Shown here: piece after piece, positions 13,823 to 21,643 of the stretch
Layout: each line of letters starts with the position of its first letter
Numbering within the stretch: position 1 is the first letter of the stretch
Assembly (NCBI GenBank): GCA_022795575.1
Contig: JAAWGY010000007.1
Span: 1 to 23,701 of the forward strand
Reading direction: 5' to 3'
Origin: Angelakisella sp.
Lineage (GTDB): Bacteria; Bacillota; Clostridia; Oscillospirales; Ruminococcaceae
DNA length: 23,701 nucleotides
The notes under the pieces: model-generated
Told to the model about the DNA's origin: nothing
Databases searched by the model: none
The model's input: only the letters and a program-made list of their open reading frames with translations
Position numbers and translations under genes: made by a program

Positions 13823-14563
13823 ATGGGTAAGATTTATGTTGTGGGCATCGGCCCCGGCGGGGCCGGGCAGACCACCCCCCGGGCGGAGGCCGCCCTGGCC
13901 GCCAGCGACGCGCTGGTGGGGTATACCACTTACATCGACCTCATCCGGGACCGGTACCCGGAAAAGGAGCTGGTGGCCACCCCCATGACCACCGAGGTGG
14001 AGCGGTGCAAAACCTGCCGGGACCTTGCCCTGGCGGGGCGGACCGCCGCCATGGTCTGCGGCGGGGACGCCGGGGTGTACGGCATGGCGGGGCTGGTGTA
14101 CCAGGTCTGCGCCGGCTGCCCGGAGGTGGAGATCGAGGTCATCCCCGGGGTGACAGCCGCCACGGCGGGGGCGGCGCTGCTGGGGGCCCCCCTGATCCAC
14201 GACTTTGCCGCCGTCTCCCTCAGCGACGCCCTCACCCCCTGGGAGACCATCGCCCGGCGGCTGGAGCTGGCGGCGGAGGGGGACTTTGTCCTCTGCCTCT
14301 ACAACCCCGCCAGCAGGCGGCGCCCGGATACCCTCCGCCAGGCGGCGGCGCTGCTGCTGCGGCACCGCTCCCCGGACACCCCCTGCGGCCTGGCCCGGAG
14401 GGTGGGCCGGCCGGGGGAGGAGGCCAAAATCTGCACCCTAAGGGAGCTGGGGGAGCAGCAGGCGGATATGTTTACCACCGTCTTTGTGGGCAGCAGCCAG
14501 ACCCGGGTGGTAAACGGGCGGTTAGTCACTCCCCGGGGGTACGAGCAGAAGGGGACGCTGTAG
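13823..14563 (+). CDS. cbiH: CbiH, cobalt-precorrin-3B C17-methyltransferase
   Basis: A 246-residue tetrapyrrole methylase. Hallmarks are MGKIYVVGIGPGGAGQTT, VGYTTYIDLI, the GDAGVYGMAGLVYQ loop, VIPGVTAATAGAALLGAPL and LYNPASRRRP. It performs C17 methylation and ring contraction. The start at ATG 13823 is chosen because AAGGGAG (13808-13814) lies 8 bases upstream; the open frame's GTG at 13799 overlaps the deaminase end without such a site. No iron-sulfur extension is present, as expected for the short form. Confidence 0.95.
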   Translation: MGKIYVVGIGPGGAGQTTPRAEAALAASDALVGYTTYIDLIRDRYPEKELVATPMTTEVERCKTCRDLALAGRTAAMVCGGDAGVYGMAGLVYQVCAGCPEVEIEVIPGVTAATAGAALLGAPLIHDFAAVSLSDALTPWETIARRLELAAEGDFVLCLYNPASRRRPDTLRQAAALLLRHRSPDTPCGLARRVGRPGEEAKICTLRELGEQQADMFTTVFVGSSQTRVVNGRLVTPRGYEQKGTL

Positions 14564-14564
14564 C

Positions 14565-15389
14565 ATGGAAAAGGGCGGCATTGTGGTTTTTGGCGGCACG
14601 GCGGAGGGCCGGGAGTTGGCCCTGGCCATCTGCCGCCGCTGCCCCGGCCGGGAGGTTTGGGTGTCGGTGGCCACCGGCTGCGGCCGGGAGCTGCTGGAGC
14701 AGGGCAGGCCGGAGAACCTCCGCCTCCGGGAGGGGCGGCTGGACCGGGAGGGGATGGCGGGCTTTTTCCGCCAGGGGGGCTTTGCCGCCGCGGTGGACGC
14801 CACCCACCCCTACGCCCGGGAGGTATCCCAAAACCTCCGGCTGGCCTGCCGGGAGGCGGGCCTCCCCTGCCTCGGCCTCCGGCGGGAGGCCACCCCCCTC
14901 CCCGGCTGCCGGGTGGCGGAGGACATCCGGGGGGCGGCGGCGGTCTGCCGGGAGCTCCCCGGCAACATCCTGCTGGCCACCGGCGCCAAGGAGCTGCCCG
15001 CCTTCTGCCGGGAGCTGGGGACGCCGGAGCGGGTGTTCCCCCGGGTTCTGCCGGTGGAGGAGAGCCTGAGACAGTGCCGCCGGGCCGGCATCCCCGCCCG
15101 GCAGATTGTCGCCATGATGGGCCCCTTTTCCCGGGGGCTGAATCTGGCGCTGATGGAACAGCTTTCCATCGCTGTCCTCGTCACCAAGGACGGCGGGGCG
15201 GCGGGGGGGATGCCGGAGAAGCTGGACGCCGCCCGGGAACACGGGGCGGAGGTGGTGGTGATCCGCCGCCCGCCCCAGGAGGAGGGGCTTACGCAGGAGG
15301 AGATGATCGCCAGGCTGGCGGAGATCTTGGGACTGGGGCAGGAGGGCGGAGCGTCCCCTCTGCCCGGGGGGAAGGAGGCGAGGGGATGA
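14565..15389 (+). CDS. cbiJ: CbiJ, cobalt-precorrin-6A reductase
   Basis: A 274-residue protein. IVVFGGTAEGRELALAI at the N-terminus is the CbiJ/CobK nucleotide-binding loop, and VDATHPYAREVSQNL, LLATGAKEL, MMGPFSRGLN and LVTKDGGAAGGMPEKL are family motifs. It reduces cobalt-precorrin-6A to 6B with a pyridine nucleotide. It starts one base after the cbiH stop and ends in ATGA overlap with cbiET. The C-terminal tail, after about residue 255, is low-complexity and probably unstructured. Confidence 0.95.
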   Translation: MEKGGIVVFGGTAEGRELALAICRRCPGREVWVSVATGCGRELLEQGRPENLRLREGRLDREGMAGFFRQGGFAAAVDATHPYAREVSQNLRLACREAGLPCLGLRREATPLPGCRVAEDIRGAAAVCRELPGNILLATGAKELPAFCRELGTPERVFPRVLPVEESLRQCRRAGIPARQIVAMMGPFSRGLNLALMEQLSIAVLVTKDGGAAGGMPEKLDAAREHGAEVVVIRRPPQEEGLTQEEMIARLAEILGLGQEGGASPLPGGKEARG

Positions 15390-16621
15390 AGGTATCCCTG
15401 ATCGGCATGGGGCCCGGCAGCCCGTCGCTGCTGACCCGGGCGGCGGAGGAGGCAGCGGCCGGGGCGTCGCTGCTGGTGGGCTCTGCCCGGCTGCTGGAGC
15501 CGTACCAAAGGGCGGGGCGGCGCTGCCGGGAGGCAATACTGGCCCCGGCGGTGCTCCGCGTCCTCCGGGAGGAGCAGCCGGAGACGGCGGCGGTGCTCCT
15601 TTCCGGGGACCTGGGCTTTTACAGCGGGGCAAAAAGCCTGCTGCCCCTGCTCCGGGAGGCGGGGGTGGAGACGGTCTGCCACTGCGGCATCTCCTCGCTG
15701 CAATACCTCTGCGGCAGGCTGGGCCGTCCCTGGGAGGATATCCACACCGCCAGCGCCCACGGCAGGGCCTGCGACCCGGCAGCGCTGCTGCGCCGCTGGG
15801 GCACCGTTTTTTTCCTCACCGGGGAAAAACCGGGCCAGACCCCCGGGGACCTCTGCCACAGGCTGGCGGAGGAGGGGCTTGGCGGCGCGCGGGTTTGGGT
15901 GGGCTCCCGGCTCTCCTACCCGGAGGAGGCCATCGCGGCGGGCCGGGCGGAGGAGCTTGCCGGCAGGGCTTTCCCCTCCCCCTCGGTGCTGCTGGCGGAG
16001 GGGGAGCCGCCCCCCGCCCCCTGGCCCTATGTCACCCCCGGCATCCCGGACCACCGGTTTGTCCGGGGGCAGGTGCCCATGACCAAGGCGGAGGTCCGGG
16101 GGGTGGCGGTGGGCAAGCTCCGCGTCGCCCCGGGGGATACCCTTTGGGACGTGGGGGCCGGGACGGGGAGCGTGGCGGTGGAGATGGCGCTGCTGGCCCG
16201 GGAGGGCCGGGTTTTCGCCATCGAAAAAGGGGCGGAGGGCTGCGCCCTCATCCTGGAGAACGCCCAAAGGCTGGGGGCCCGGAATCTGGTGGTGGTACAG
16301 GGGGAGGCCCCCGGGGCGCTGGAGCCCCTCCATCCCCCGGACGGGGTGTTCATCGGGGGGAGCGGCGGCAGGCTCCGGGAGATTTTGGAGGCCGTCCTCC
16401 GCAAAAACCCCCGGGCGCGGGTGGTCATCGCCGCCGTCACCCTGGAGACGCTGGCCCAAGCCTCCGCCGCCCTGGCGGAGCTGCCCTTTGGGGAGACCGA
16501 GGTGGTGCAGATCACCGCCGCCCGGGCACGGGCGGCGGGGCGGTACCACCTGATGGAAGGCCAGAACCCGGTGTTCCTGCTGCGGGGGGAGGGGAAGGGG
16601 CCGGACGAATGGGAGGGATGA
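15386..16621 (+). CDS. cbiET: CbiET, fused cobalt-precorrin C5/C15-methyltransferase and decarboxylase
   Basis: A 411-residue fusion. The CbiE half (about 1-205) begins MKVSLIGMGPGSPSLLT, with LLSGDLGFYSGAK and CGISSLQYLCGRLGRPWEDI. The CbiT half (about 215-400) has the GIPDHRFVRGQVPMTKAEVR entry and a class I SAM loop, LWDVGAGTGSVAVEMA, then GVFIGGSGGRLREIL. It methylates C5 and C15 and decarboxylates the acetate at C12. The start is the ATGA overlap with cbiJ; a much longer open frame upstream is only a shadow of cbiJ. Fusion of E and T is common but not universal. Confidence 0.95.
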   Translation: MKVSLIGMGPGSPSLLTRAAEEAAAGASLLVGSARLLEPYQRAGRRCREAILAPAVLRVLREEQPETAAVLLSGDLGFYSGAKSLLPLLREAGVETVCHCGISSLQYLCGRLGRPWEDIHTASAHGRACDPAALLRRWGTVFFLTGEKPGQTPGDLCHRLAEEGLGGARVWVGSRLSYPEEAIAAGRAEELAGRAFPSPSVLLAEGEPPPAPWPYVTPGIPDHRFVRGQVPMTKAEVRGVAVGKLRVAPGDTLWDVGAGTGSVAVEMALLAREGRVFAIEKGAEGCALILENAQRLGARNLVVVQGEAPGALEPLHPPDGVFIGGSGGRLREILEAVLRKNPRARVVIAAVTLETLAQASAALAELPFGETEVVQITAARARAAGRYHLMEGQNPVFLLRGEGKGPDEWEG

Positions 16622-18006
16622 CCATGGCAGCTATCGATATCCCCCGGCTGATGATCGCCGCCCCGGCCAGCGGCAGCGGCAAAACCACCGTCACCTGCGC
16701 CCTGCTGGCGGCGCTGGCGGCGGCGGGGGAGCGGCCCGCCGCCGCCAAGTGCGGCCCGGATTACATCGACCCCATGTTCCATACCGCCGTCACCGGGGCC
16801 CCCTCCCGCAGCCTGGACCTTTGGCTGCTGCCGGAAAACCGGGTGCTGGAATCCCTCCGGCGGGGGTGCCGGGGGGCCTCCATAGCGGTGCTGGAGGGGG
16901 TGATGGGCTACTACGACGGCCTGGGGGGGGATTCTGCCACCGCCAGCAGCTTCCACCTGGCCCGGGTGACAGAGACGCCGGTGGTGCTGGTGCTCCGGTG
17001 CCGGGGGATGTCCGCCCTTACCGCCGCCGCGGTGGTAAGGGGCATCCGGGATTTCCGGCCCCAAAGCGGCATCGCCGCCCTGCTCCTCAACGGCGTCTCC
17101 CCCGCCGCCTACCCCCGGATGAAGGGGGTGCTGGAGGCGGAAACCGGCCTGCCGGTGGCGGGCTTTCTGCCCCCTATGCCGGAATGCGGGCTGGAGAGCC
17201 GCCACCTGGGGCTGGTGGCCCCGGGGGAGCTCCCCGGCCTGGGGGACAAGGTGGCCCGGCTGGCCGCCGCCCTCCGTGAGCACGCCGACCTATCGCTGCT
17301 GGCCCGGGTGGCAGGGAGCGCCCCGCCCCTAACCTACGCCCCGCCGGATCCGGAGCCGCCGGGGGAGTCGGTGGGGGTGGCTGTGGCGGAGGACGCCGCC
17401 TTTTCCTTCTACTACCCGGACAGCTTGGAGCTGCTGACAGAGGCCGGGGCCCGGCTGCTGCCCTTTTCCCCCATCCGGGACAGCGCCCTGCCGGCAGAGG
17501 CGGCGGGGCTGCTGCTGGGGGGCGGCTACCCGGAGCTCTTTGCCCGGGAGCTGGCGGAAAACGAGGCCATGGGCCAGGCGGTAAGGGCCGCGGTGGCGGG
17601 GGGGATGCCCGCGGTGGCCGAGTGCGGGGGCTTTTTGTACCTCCACCAGGGGCTGGCGGACGCCGAAGGAAGGGTTTGGCCCATGGCGGGGGTGTTCCCC
17701 GGGGAGGCCAAAAGCAGCGGCAGGCTAAAGCGGTTCGGCTACGGAACCCTCACCGCCCGGGGGGACGGCCTGCTGCTGGGGGCCGGGGAGAGCATCCCCG
17801 CCCACAGCTTCCACTACTACCAAAGCAGCTGCCCCGGGGAGGACTTCACCTTCTGCAAGGCGGGGGGCCGGGGCTGGGCCGAGGGCTGGCAGAGCCGCAG
17901 CCTCTACGCCGGGTTCCCCCACCTCCACTTTGGGGGGCGGCAGGGGCTGGCGGGGCGCTTTTTGGCGGCCTGCCGGGAGTACCGGAAAGGGAGGACTGGG
18001 GAATGA
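16618..18006 (+). CDS. cbiA: CbiA, cobyrinate a,c-diamide synthase
   Basis: A 462-residue amidotransferase. A P-loop lies at residues 15-24 (APASGSGKTT), followed by CGPDYIDPMFH and LEGVMGYYDGLG in the ATP-binding domain. A type I glutaminase domain lies from about 255, with LLLGGGYPELFA, nucleophile Cys336 in AVAECGGFLYL, and a C-terminal histidine region (YAGFPHLHF). It amidates the a and c side chains of cobyrinate using glutamine and ATP. The start is the ATGA overlap with cbiET; ATG 16624, two codons later, is an alternative. The length is typical. Confidence 0.95.
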   Translation: MTMAAIDIPRLMIAAPASGSGKTTVTCALLAALAAAGERPAAAKCGPDYIDPMFHTAVTGAPSRSLDLWLLPENRVLESLRRGCRGASIAVLEGVMGYYDGLGGDSATASSFHLARVTETPVVLVLRCRGMSALTAAAVVRGIRDFRPQSGIAALLLNGVSPAAYPRMKGVLEAETGLPVAGFLPPMPECGLESRHLGLVAPGELPGLGDKVARLAAALREHADLSLLARVAGSAPPLTYAPPDPEPPGESVGVAVAEDAAFSFYYPDSLELLTEAGARLLPFSPIRDSALPAEAAGLLLGGGYPELFARELAENEAMGQAVRAAVAGGMPAVAECGGFLYLHQGLADAEGRVWPMAGVFPGEAKSSGRLKRFGYGTLTARGDGLLLGAGESIPAHSFHYYQSSCPGEDFTFCKAGGRGWAEGWQSRSLYAGFPHLHFGGRQGLAGRFLAACREYRKGRTGE

Positions 18007-19064
18007 TGACAATCGCCGAGATGGCGGCAAGCTGCCGTTGGCCGGACCGGGAGGCGGAGCGGGCCAGCCGGGCCCGGTGGGATTCCATCGCCAAGCCCCT
18101 CCACGGCCTGGGGCTGCTGGAGGACGCGGTGGTGAGGATCTGCGCCGTTACCGGGGATCCGGACTGCCCCCTAAGGCCCCGGGGGGTGGCGGTGTTCTGT
18201 GCCGATAACGGGGTGGTGGCCCAGGGCGTCACCCAGACGGGGCAGGAGGTGACGGCCATTGTGGCGGAGAACATGACCCGGGGGGAGACCAGCGTCTGCA
18301 AAATGGCGGCCCAGGCGGGGGCGGAGGTGTTCCCGGTGGATATGGGGATGGCCACCCGGCCCGGCTGCCCGGGGCTTTTGGACCGGCGGCAGGGGGACGG
18401 CACCGCCGATTTTACCCTGGGCCCCGCCATGAGCCGGGCCCAGGCGGAGGCCTGCCTTTGGGCGGGGTACCGGCTGGCCCGGGAGCTGGCGGAAAAGGGG
18501 TACCGGCTGCTGGCGGCGGGGGAGATGGGCATCGGCAACACCACGACCAGCAGCGCGGTGGCCTCGGTGCTGCTGCGGGAGGAGCCGGAGGGGCTCACCG
18601 GCCGGGGGGCGGGGCTCACCGGGGAGGGGCTGCGGCGGAAGGTTGCGGCCATCCGCCGGGGGATCGCCTGCAACCGCCCGGACCCCGCCGACCCGGTGGA
18701 GGTGCTGGCCAAGGTGGGGGGCTTTGACATCGCCGCCATGGCAGGGTTCTACCTGGGGGCCTCCGCCGCCGGGGTGCCGGTGGTGCTGGACGGCTTTATC
18801 TCGGCGGTGGCGGCGCTATCGGCCTGCCGGCTGGCCCCGGCGGCGGGGGCGGGGATGATCGCCAGCCACTGCTCCGGGGAGCCGGGGGCCCGGCGGGTGC
18901 TGGATGCCCTGGGCCTTGCGCCGGTGATGACGGCGGGGTTTTGCCTGGGGGAGGGCACCGGGGCGGTGGCGCTGCTGCCCCTGCTGGACATGGCGGCGGC
19001 GGTGTACCGGGAGATGAGCACCTTCGGGGACATCGCGGTGGAGGCCTACCGGCCGCTGGTGTAG
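18003..19064 (+). CDS. cobT: CobT, nicotinate-nucleotide:dimethylbenzimidazole phosphoribosyltransferase
   Basis: A 353-residue protein, the normal CobT length. Family motifs are VAVFCADNGVVAQGVTQTGQEVT, AGEMGIGNTTTSSAV, DGFISAVAAL, ASHCSGEPGA and the C-terminal CLGEGTGAVALLPLL. It makes alpha-ribazole phosphate (or an analogue) for the lower ligand. The start is the ATGA overlap with cbiA; a second ATG follows immediately. The base it activates cannot be told from sequence, and no dimethylbenzimidazole synthesis gene is visible here. Confidence 0.95.
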   Translation: MMTIAEMAASCRWPDREAERASRARWDSIAKPLHGLGLLEDAVVRICAVTGDPDCPLRPRGVAVFCADNGVVAQGVTQTGQEVTAIVAENMTRGETSVCKMAAQAGAEVFPVDMGMATRPGCPGLLDRRQGDGTADFTLGPAMSRAQAEACLWAGYRLARELAEKGYRLLAAGEMGIGNTTTSSAVASVLLREEPEGLTGRGAGLTGEGLRRKVAAIRRGIACNRPDPADPVEVLAKVGGFDIAAMAGFYLGASAAGVPVVLDGFISAVAALSACRLAPAAGAGMIASHCSGEPGARRVLDALGLAPVMTAGFCLGEGTGAVALLPLLDMAAAVYREMSTFGDIAVEAYRPLV

Positions 19065-19121
19065 CCGCCGTCCCCGGGGGCAAGATCGAGGAGCCGGGAA
19101 TGGAGAAGGGAGGCGGAGGGG

Positions 19122-19685
19122 ATGATCATCCTGCTGACCGGGGGGAGCGCCAGCGGCAAAAGCGGTTGGGCGGAGGGCCTGGCCGCCGCCCTCCACCGCC
19201 GCAGCGGCGGGGCGCTCCTCTACCTTGCCACCATGGCGGCGGAGGACGGGGAGAGCCGCCGCCGGGTGGCCCGCCACCGGGCCCAGCGGGCGGGCAGGGG
19301 CTTTTTGACGGTGGAGCGCCCCGCCGGGCTAAGGGAGCTGACCCTCCCCCCGGGGGCCACCGTCCTGCTGGAGGACCTGGGCAACCTTGCCGCCAACGAG
19401 CTCTACCGCCCCGGGGGCGGCGGGGCGGGGGCGGTGCTGGACGGTCTGGAGCGCCTCTGCCGCCGGGCGGCAAACCTGGTGGTGGTGGGCAACGAGGTCT
19501 TCGCCGACGGGGAGGACTGGGACCGGGGGATGGCGGATTACCTCCGGCTGCTGGCCACGGCCCACGCCGCCTGCGCCGCCCGGGCCGACGCCGCCGGCAC
19601 GGTGGCCTGCGGCATCCCCCTGTGGTATAAGCGCCCGGAGGGGCCGGAATTCGATGCATTGCGAGAGGAGGCGGACCCGGGATGA
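19122..19685 (+). CDS. cobU: CobU, adenosylcobinamide kinase/guanylyltransferase (diverged)
   Basis: A 187-residue protein. A P-loop lies at residues 7-14 (GGSASGKS), and VARHRAQRAGRGFLTVERP matches the CobU segment containing the guanylylated histidine. Next come VLLEDLGNLAANELY and GNEVFADGEDWDRGMADYLRLLA, and it ends CGIPLWYK. CobU normally has NEVG followed by G-I/V-V-P; here the glycine is Phe and the VP is lost. It attaches GMP to adenosylcobinamide phosphate (and, in bifunctional forms, phosphorylates cobinamide). It lies 57 bases after cobT and overlaps cobS by ATGA. A second, short CobU-like gene lies at 20667 and keeps the motif missing here. Confidence 0.88.
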   Translation: MIILLTGGSASGKSGWAEGLAAALHRRSGGALLYLATMAAEDGESRRRVARHRAQRAGRGFLTVERPAGLRELTLPPGATVLLEDLGNLAANELYRPGGGGAGAVLDGLERLCRRAANLVVVGNEVFADGEDWDRGMADYLRLLATAHAACAARADAAGTVACGIPLWYKRPEGPEFDALREEADPG

Positions 19686-20455
19686 CGTGGCTAAAGCCGG
19701 TGATCATCGCGTTTTCCATGTACTCCGCCATCCCCATGCCCCGGGTGGAGTGGGACCGGGAGGGGATGCGGTACGCCCTCTGCGCCTTCCCCCTGGTGGG
19801 GCTGGCGGCGGGGGCGGCGCTGTGGTGCTGGTGGTGGCTCTGCGGCCTGCTGGGGCTGGGGCAGCTGCTGGCGGCGGCGGGGATGACGCTGCTGCCCCTG
19901 CTGGTCAGCGGGGGCATCCACATGGACGGCCTCTGTGACACCGCCGACGCCATCGCCTCCCGCCAGGGGCCGGAAAAACGGCTGGAGATCCTCCGGGACC
20001 CCCGGGCCGGGGCCTTTGGGGTGATGGGGGTTTGCGGCTGCCTGCTGCTGAGCTGCGGCCTTTGGGATACCCTGCTGGCCTCCGCCGGGGCCGGGGCCTT
20101 TGGGGCGGTGACGGTGGGGTTTGTGCTGTCCCGGGCCCTCAGCGGGCTGGCGGTGGCCACCTTCCCCCTGGCCAAAAGCAGCGGGCTGGCGCACACCTTC
20201 GCCACCGGGGCGGACAAAAGGGCGGTGATCCTCATCACCAGCCTTACCGCCGGGATGGCGGCGCTGGGGATGGTGCTGCTGGCCCCGGTGCCGGGGCTGT
20301 GGGGCCTTGCCGGGGCGGCGGCGGCGGTGCTCCATTACCGGCTGGTCTGCCGGGACTTCGGGGGCACCACCGGGGACCTGGCGGGGTACTTCCTCACCCT
20401 CTGCGAGCTGGGGATCCTGCTGGGGGCCACCCTGGGGCAGTCGGCCATGAGATGA
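19682..20455 (+). CDS. cobS: CobS, adenosylcobinamide-GDP ribazoletransferase (cobalamin synthase)
   Basis: A 257-residue polytopic membrane protein. The signature GGIHMDGLCDTADAIAS, then RLEILRDPRAGAFGVMG and a late GGTTGDLAGYFLTLCE, identify CobS. Several hydrophobic segments flank them. It joins adenosylcobinamide-GDP with alpha-ribazole (phosphate) at the membrane to finish the nucleotide loop. It overlaps cobU by ATGA. It is followed at 8 bases by a MITE-like element, which breaks the otherwise tight spacing of this operon. Confidence 0.96.
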   Translation: MTWLKPVIIAFSMYSAIPMPRVEWDREGMRYALCAFPLVGLAAGAALWCWWWLCGLLGLGQLLAAAGMTLLPLLVSGGIHMDGLCDTADAIASRQGPEKRLEILRDPRAGAFGVMGVCGCLLLSCGLWDTLLASAGAGAFGAVTVGFVLSRALSGLAVATFPLAKSSGLAHTFATGADKRAVILITSLTAGMAALGMVLLAPVPGLWGLAGAAAAVLHYRLVCRDFGGTTGDLAGYFLTLCELGILLGATLGQSAMR

Positions 20456-20462
20456 GAAATAA

Positions 20463-20650
20463 GAGCCTATTCAGGATCTCCCGGTGCGCCGAATGGACGG
20501 GTATTTTTGCGTCCTGCAAGGCAAAAAACCTCGGAGCCCTCCGGGCACGTCTGCTTCGCAGAATACTTGCTGTATTGCAAGATTTTTTAACGTAGCAGGG
20601 CGGAAAAATACTCGTTCAAGCGGCGTACAGGGAGATTCTGAAATAGGCTC
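20463..20650. mobile_element. 188 bp MITE-like inverted-repeat element
   Basis: Terminal inverted repeats: GAGCCTATTCAGGATCTCCC (20463-20482), and from the right end on the opposite strand GAGCCTATTTCAGAATCTCC (20650-20631). The arms continue to pair imperfectly well inward (GTATTTTTGCGTCCTGC against GTATTTTTCCGCCCTGC), so the transcript would form one long hairpin. TAA flanks both sides and may be a target duplication. No transposase is encoded. It ends just before the ribosome site of the next gene. Confidence 0.82.
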
Positions 20651-20666
20651 TAAGGAGGGATACGGG

Positions 20667-21050
20667 ATGATACTGGTAACAGGCGGGGCGGGGCAGGGCA
20701 AGCTGAGCTGGGCCCTGGCACACGGCGGGTACCCCCCGGAGGCGGCCTCCCCCCGGCCGGAGGCGGACGCCCCCGTCCTCACCGGGCTGGAGGCGCTGGT
20801 GGGGGAGGCCCTGGACCGGGGGGAGGACCCGGCAGCGCTGCTCCCGGCCCTGCTGGCCAAGGAGTACGTTCTCTGCCGGGAGGTGGGCTGCGGCGTCGTC
20901 CCCATCCACCCGGCGGAGCGCCGCTGGCGGGAGGAGGTGGGGCGCCTCTGCTGCCGGCTGGCGAGGGAGGCGGCGGGGGTGGTGCGCCTCTGGTGCGGCA
21001 TCCCCGTCTGGCTCAAGGGGGGTGAGGGCGGATGCCATACCTGGAGCTGA
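20667..21050 (+). CDS. Short CobU-like protein
   Basis: A 127-residue protein resembling a shortened CobU. A P-loop-like GGAGQGKLSWA lies at residues 6-16, with lysine kept but Leu where Ser/Thr should be. EVGCGVVP (72-79) equals CobU's NEVG-GIVP motif, followed by RRWREEVGRLCCRLA and the terminal CGIPVWLKG, both CobU-like. It lacks the middle section carrying the guanylylated histidine. The start at 20667 follows AAGGAGG (20652-20658); the frame is open from 20484, but that part is the MITE. I recall similar short proteins in other clostridial cobalamin operons, annotated loosely as CobU. It may be kinase-only, a regulator, or a partner of the long CobU. Confidence 0.75.
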   Translation: MILVTGGAGQGKLSWALAHGGYPPEAASPRPEADAPVLTGLEALVGEALDRGEDPAALLPALLAKEYVLCREVGCGVVPIHPAERRWREEVGRLCCRLAREAAGVVRLWCGIPVWLKGGEGGCHTWS

Positions 21051-21643
21051 TCCGCCACGCCATGACCCGGGGGAACCTGGAGCGGCGGTGGACCGGCACC
21101 ACCGACCAGCCCCTCTGCCCGGAGGGGATCGCCCTGGCCCGGCGGTGCGCCCGGCCCCCGGAGCGGATCCCCCGCCGGGTGTGGGTGAGCCCCCTCCTCC
21201 GCTGCCGGGAGACCGCCGCCCTCCTCTACCCCGGGGCCCGGCTGCTGCCGGATCCCCGGCTGCGGGAAACCGATTTTGGCCCCTTTGAGAACAGGAACCA
21301 CCGGGAGCTGGCGGGAGACCCCCGCTATGAGGAATGGATCCGCAGCGCCGGGGAGGCCCCCGTCCCCGGCCTGGAGAGCCGGGAGGAGGTCGCCGCCCGG
21401 GCCGTCCCCGCCCTCCGGGAGCTGCTGGACCGACTGACCCAAGAGGGGGAGGACGGGGCGGTTGTCACCCACGGCGGGGTGATCATGGCGGTGTGCCAGG
21501 CGCTGGGAGCACCGGCCCGGGACTACTACCGGTGGTGGGCCCCCTGCTGCGGCGGGTGGCTGCTAAAGCTGTCCGGCTGGCCCCGGTCCGGCAGGGCCCA
21601 GGTGGTCCGGAGCCTGGAGCCGCCGAAGGAGGAGGAACCATGA
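21032..21643 (+). CDS. cobC: Histidine phosphatase, probable alpha-ribazole phosphatase (CobC type)
   Basis: A 203-residue member of the phosphoglycerate-mutase-like superfamily. The N-terminal LIRHAMTRGNLERRWTGTTD carries the catalytic RH; the usual RHG is RHA here. VSPLLRCRETA, LRETDFGPFEN and the second-histidine motif VVTHGGVIMAV complete the active site. In this operon it probably dephosphorylates alpha-ribazole phosphate or cobalamin 5'-phosphate. It overlaps the short CobU-like gene by 19 bases and cbiB by ATGA. The superfamily is broad, so the specific substrate rests on context. Confidence 0.87.
   Translation: MPYLELIRHAMTRGNLERRWTGTTDQPLCPEGIALARRCARPPERIPRRVWVSPLLRCRETAALLYPGARLLPDPRLRETDFGPFENRNHRELAGDPRYEEWIRSAGEAPVPGLESREEVAARAVPALRELLDRLTQEGEDGAVVTHGGVIMAVCQALGAPARDYYRWWAPCCGGWLLKLSGWPRSGRAQVVRSLEPPKEEEP

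Noticed and set aside
14657..15385. Upstream extension of the cbiET frame
   Set aside because: The translation is Gly/Pro/Arg-rich and reads as an out-of-frame copy of cbiJ. CbiE begins at MKVSLIGMGPG with ATGA coupling.
15895..16617. Upstream extension of the cbiA frame
   Set aside because: It is out-of-frame cbiET; the family start is at MTMAAIDIPRLMIAAPASGSGKTT.
20484..20666. Upstream extension of the short CobU-like frame
   Set aside because: These 61 codons fall within the MITE-like inverted repeat; the ribosome site lies after the element.
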